Source: Arenibacter sp. 6A1
Lineage (GTDB): Bacteria; Bacteroidota; Bacteroidia; Flavobacteriales; Flavobacteriaceae
Direction: 5' to 3'
Assembly: GCF_012272855.1 (NCBI RefSeq)
Contig: NZ_JAAXCQ010000022.1
Coordinates: 1 to 64,000 of the forward strand
Length of the DNA: 64,000 bases
Both the position numbers and the translations under genes were made by a program. This document shows, piece by piece, positions 63,797-64,000 of this stretch; within the stretch, counting starts at the first letter, position 1; each line of letters starts with the position of its first letter. The notes below the pieces were generated by a model. That model did not search any database, had not been told where the DNA came from, and worked only from the letters and a program-made list of their open reading frames with translations.

Positions 63797-64000
63797 ATGA
63801 TGCTGAAAAAACAAGGGTTATACCTACCGGAATTTGAACATGATAACTGTGGAGCAGGATTTATATGTAGCCTAAAAGGTAAAAAGTCTAACGATATTAT
63901 CCATAAGGCTTTAGAGATATTAGAAAAATTAGAACATAGGGGAGCCGTCAGTTCTGATGGCAAAACTGGAGATGGAGCTGGAATTCTAATTGACATCCCA
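63797..64000 (+). CDS. gltB: Glutamate synthase large subunit (5' end only)
   Basis: 68 codons reach the window end. The start is MM at 63797 or 63800. The sequence HDNCGAGFICSLKGK places the catalytic Cys of the glutamine amidotransferase (Ntn) domain about 18 residues in, after a short propeptide as in GltB, followed by the family segment LEHRGAVSSDGKTGDGAGILIDIP. It makes glutamate from glutamine and 2-oxoglutarate. Confidence 0.95.
   Translation, partial: MMLKKQGLYLPEFEHDNCGAGFICSLKGKKSNDIIHKALEILEKLEHRGAVSSDGKTGDGAGILIDIP

Noticed and set aside
1-64000. CRISPR arrays, rRNA operons, prophage, conjugative genes, intact insertion sequences
   Set aside because: Reading both strands gave no repeat-spacer array, rRNA sequence, integrase, transposase or phage structural gene.

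Overview
This window comes from a member of the Bacteroidota, almost certainly a marine Flavobacteriaceae. The evidence is a set of lineage-specific genes (gldJ, porV, susD, a fused hpt-adk, PafA-type phosphatase, PorV-neighbour pdhA/pdhC), an AT-rich genome, and promoters of the Bacteroidota type (TTG, a spacer of about 19-23 bases, then TAnnTTTG) with no obvious Shine-Dalgarno sequences. I cannot name the genus. No rRNA, CRISPR array, prophage or intact insertion sequence was seen. Most of the window is housekeeping chromosome.

Layout. 1-2.9 kb: the end of a polysaccharide-uptake locus (3' end of a SusC transporter, a SusD lipoprotein and a third surface lipoprotein), closed by a strong terminator. 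3.0-6.4 kb: a candidate small RNA, rlmB, a rhomboid protease and rarA. 6.4-7.0 kb: a non-coding stretch carrying two copies of one dispersed repeat in inverted orientation. 7.0-14.9 kb, minus strand: secreted and outer-membrane proteins of unknown role, a YjjG-type nucleotidase, a polysaccharide-deacetylase-like protein that has lost its motif residues, radC, a decayed SusD relic, and the murein ligase mpl. 15.2-21.3 kb: a 2023-residue alpha-2-macroglobulin with a thioester motif. 21.4-31.4 kb: DoxX, a DUF4136 lipoprotein, obg, the bifunctional hpt-adk gene divergent from purK-purE, an M3 peptidase, a rhodanese lipoprotein, an ECF sigma factor coupled to a tiny zinc-type anti-sigma factor, and a UbiA-like membrane protein. 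31.5-37.3 kb: gcvP, a KAS III-like enzyme, a methyltransferase and a glycosyltransferase. 37.3-45.0 kb: PafA-like phosphatase, MlaE/MlaF lipid transporter, DUF389 membrane protein, mannose-1-phosphate guanylyltransferase, SprT-like metalloprotease, AI-2E-type permease.

45.2-51.6 kb, minus strand: SDR dehydrogenase with M28 peptidase, pyruvate dehydrogenase E2 and E1-alpha, cytidine deaminase and PorV of the type IX secretion system. 52-55 kb, plus strand: gldJ (gliding and type IX secretion) and murF. 55-57.1 kb: three tRNA-Val genes (one GAC, two UAC) with a lipoprotein sulfatase lying between them. 57.2-60.5 kb: exbB-exbD-tonB-folC. 60.9-64 kb: an NAD(P)-dependent amino-acid dehydrogenase, an acyl-CoA dehydrogenase and the 5' end of gltB with an operator-like repeat at its promoter.

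Functional themes are glycan uptake (SusC/D, sulfatase, SusD relic), cell-envelope biogenesis (mpl, murF, MlaEF, A2M, PorV/GldJ), purine metabolism (hpt-adk, purK, purE) and nitrogen/amino-acid metabolism (gcvP, the dehydrogenase, gltB). I found no defence island or clearly new multi-gene system. The most unusual items are the inverted repeat pair at 6.4-6.9 kb, the degenerate deacetylase-like protein, the sigma/anti-sigma pair with RsrA-like zinc-ligand spacing, the missing porU between porV and gldJ, the SusD relic, and a candidate orphan small RNA.
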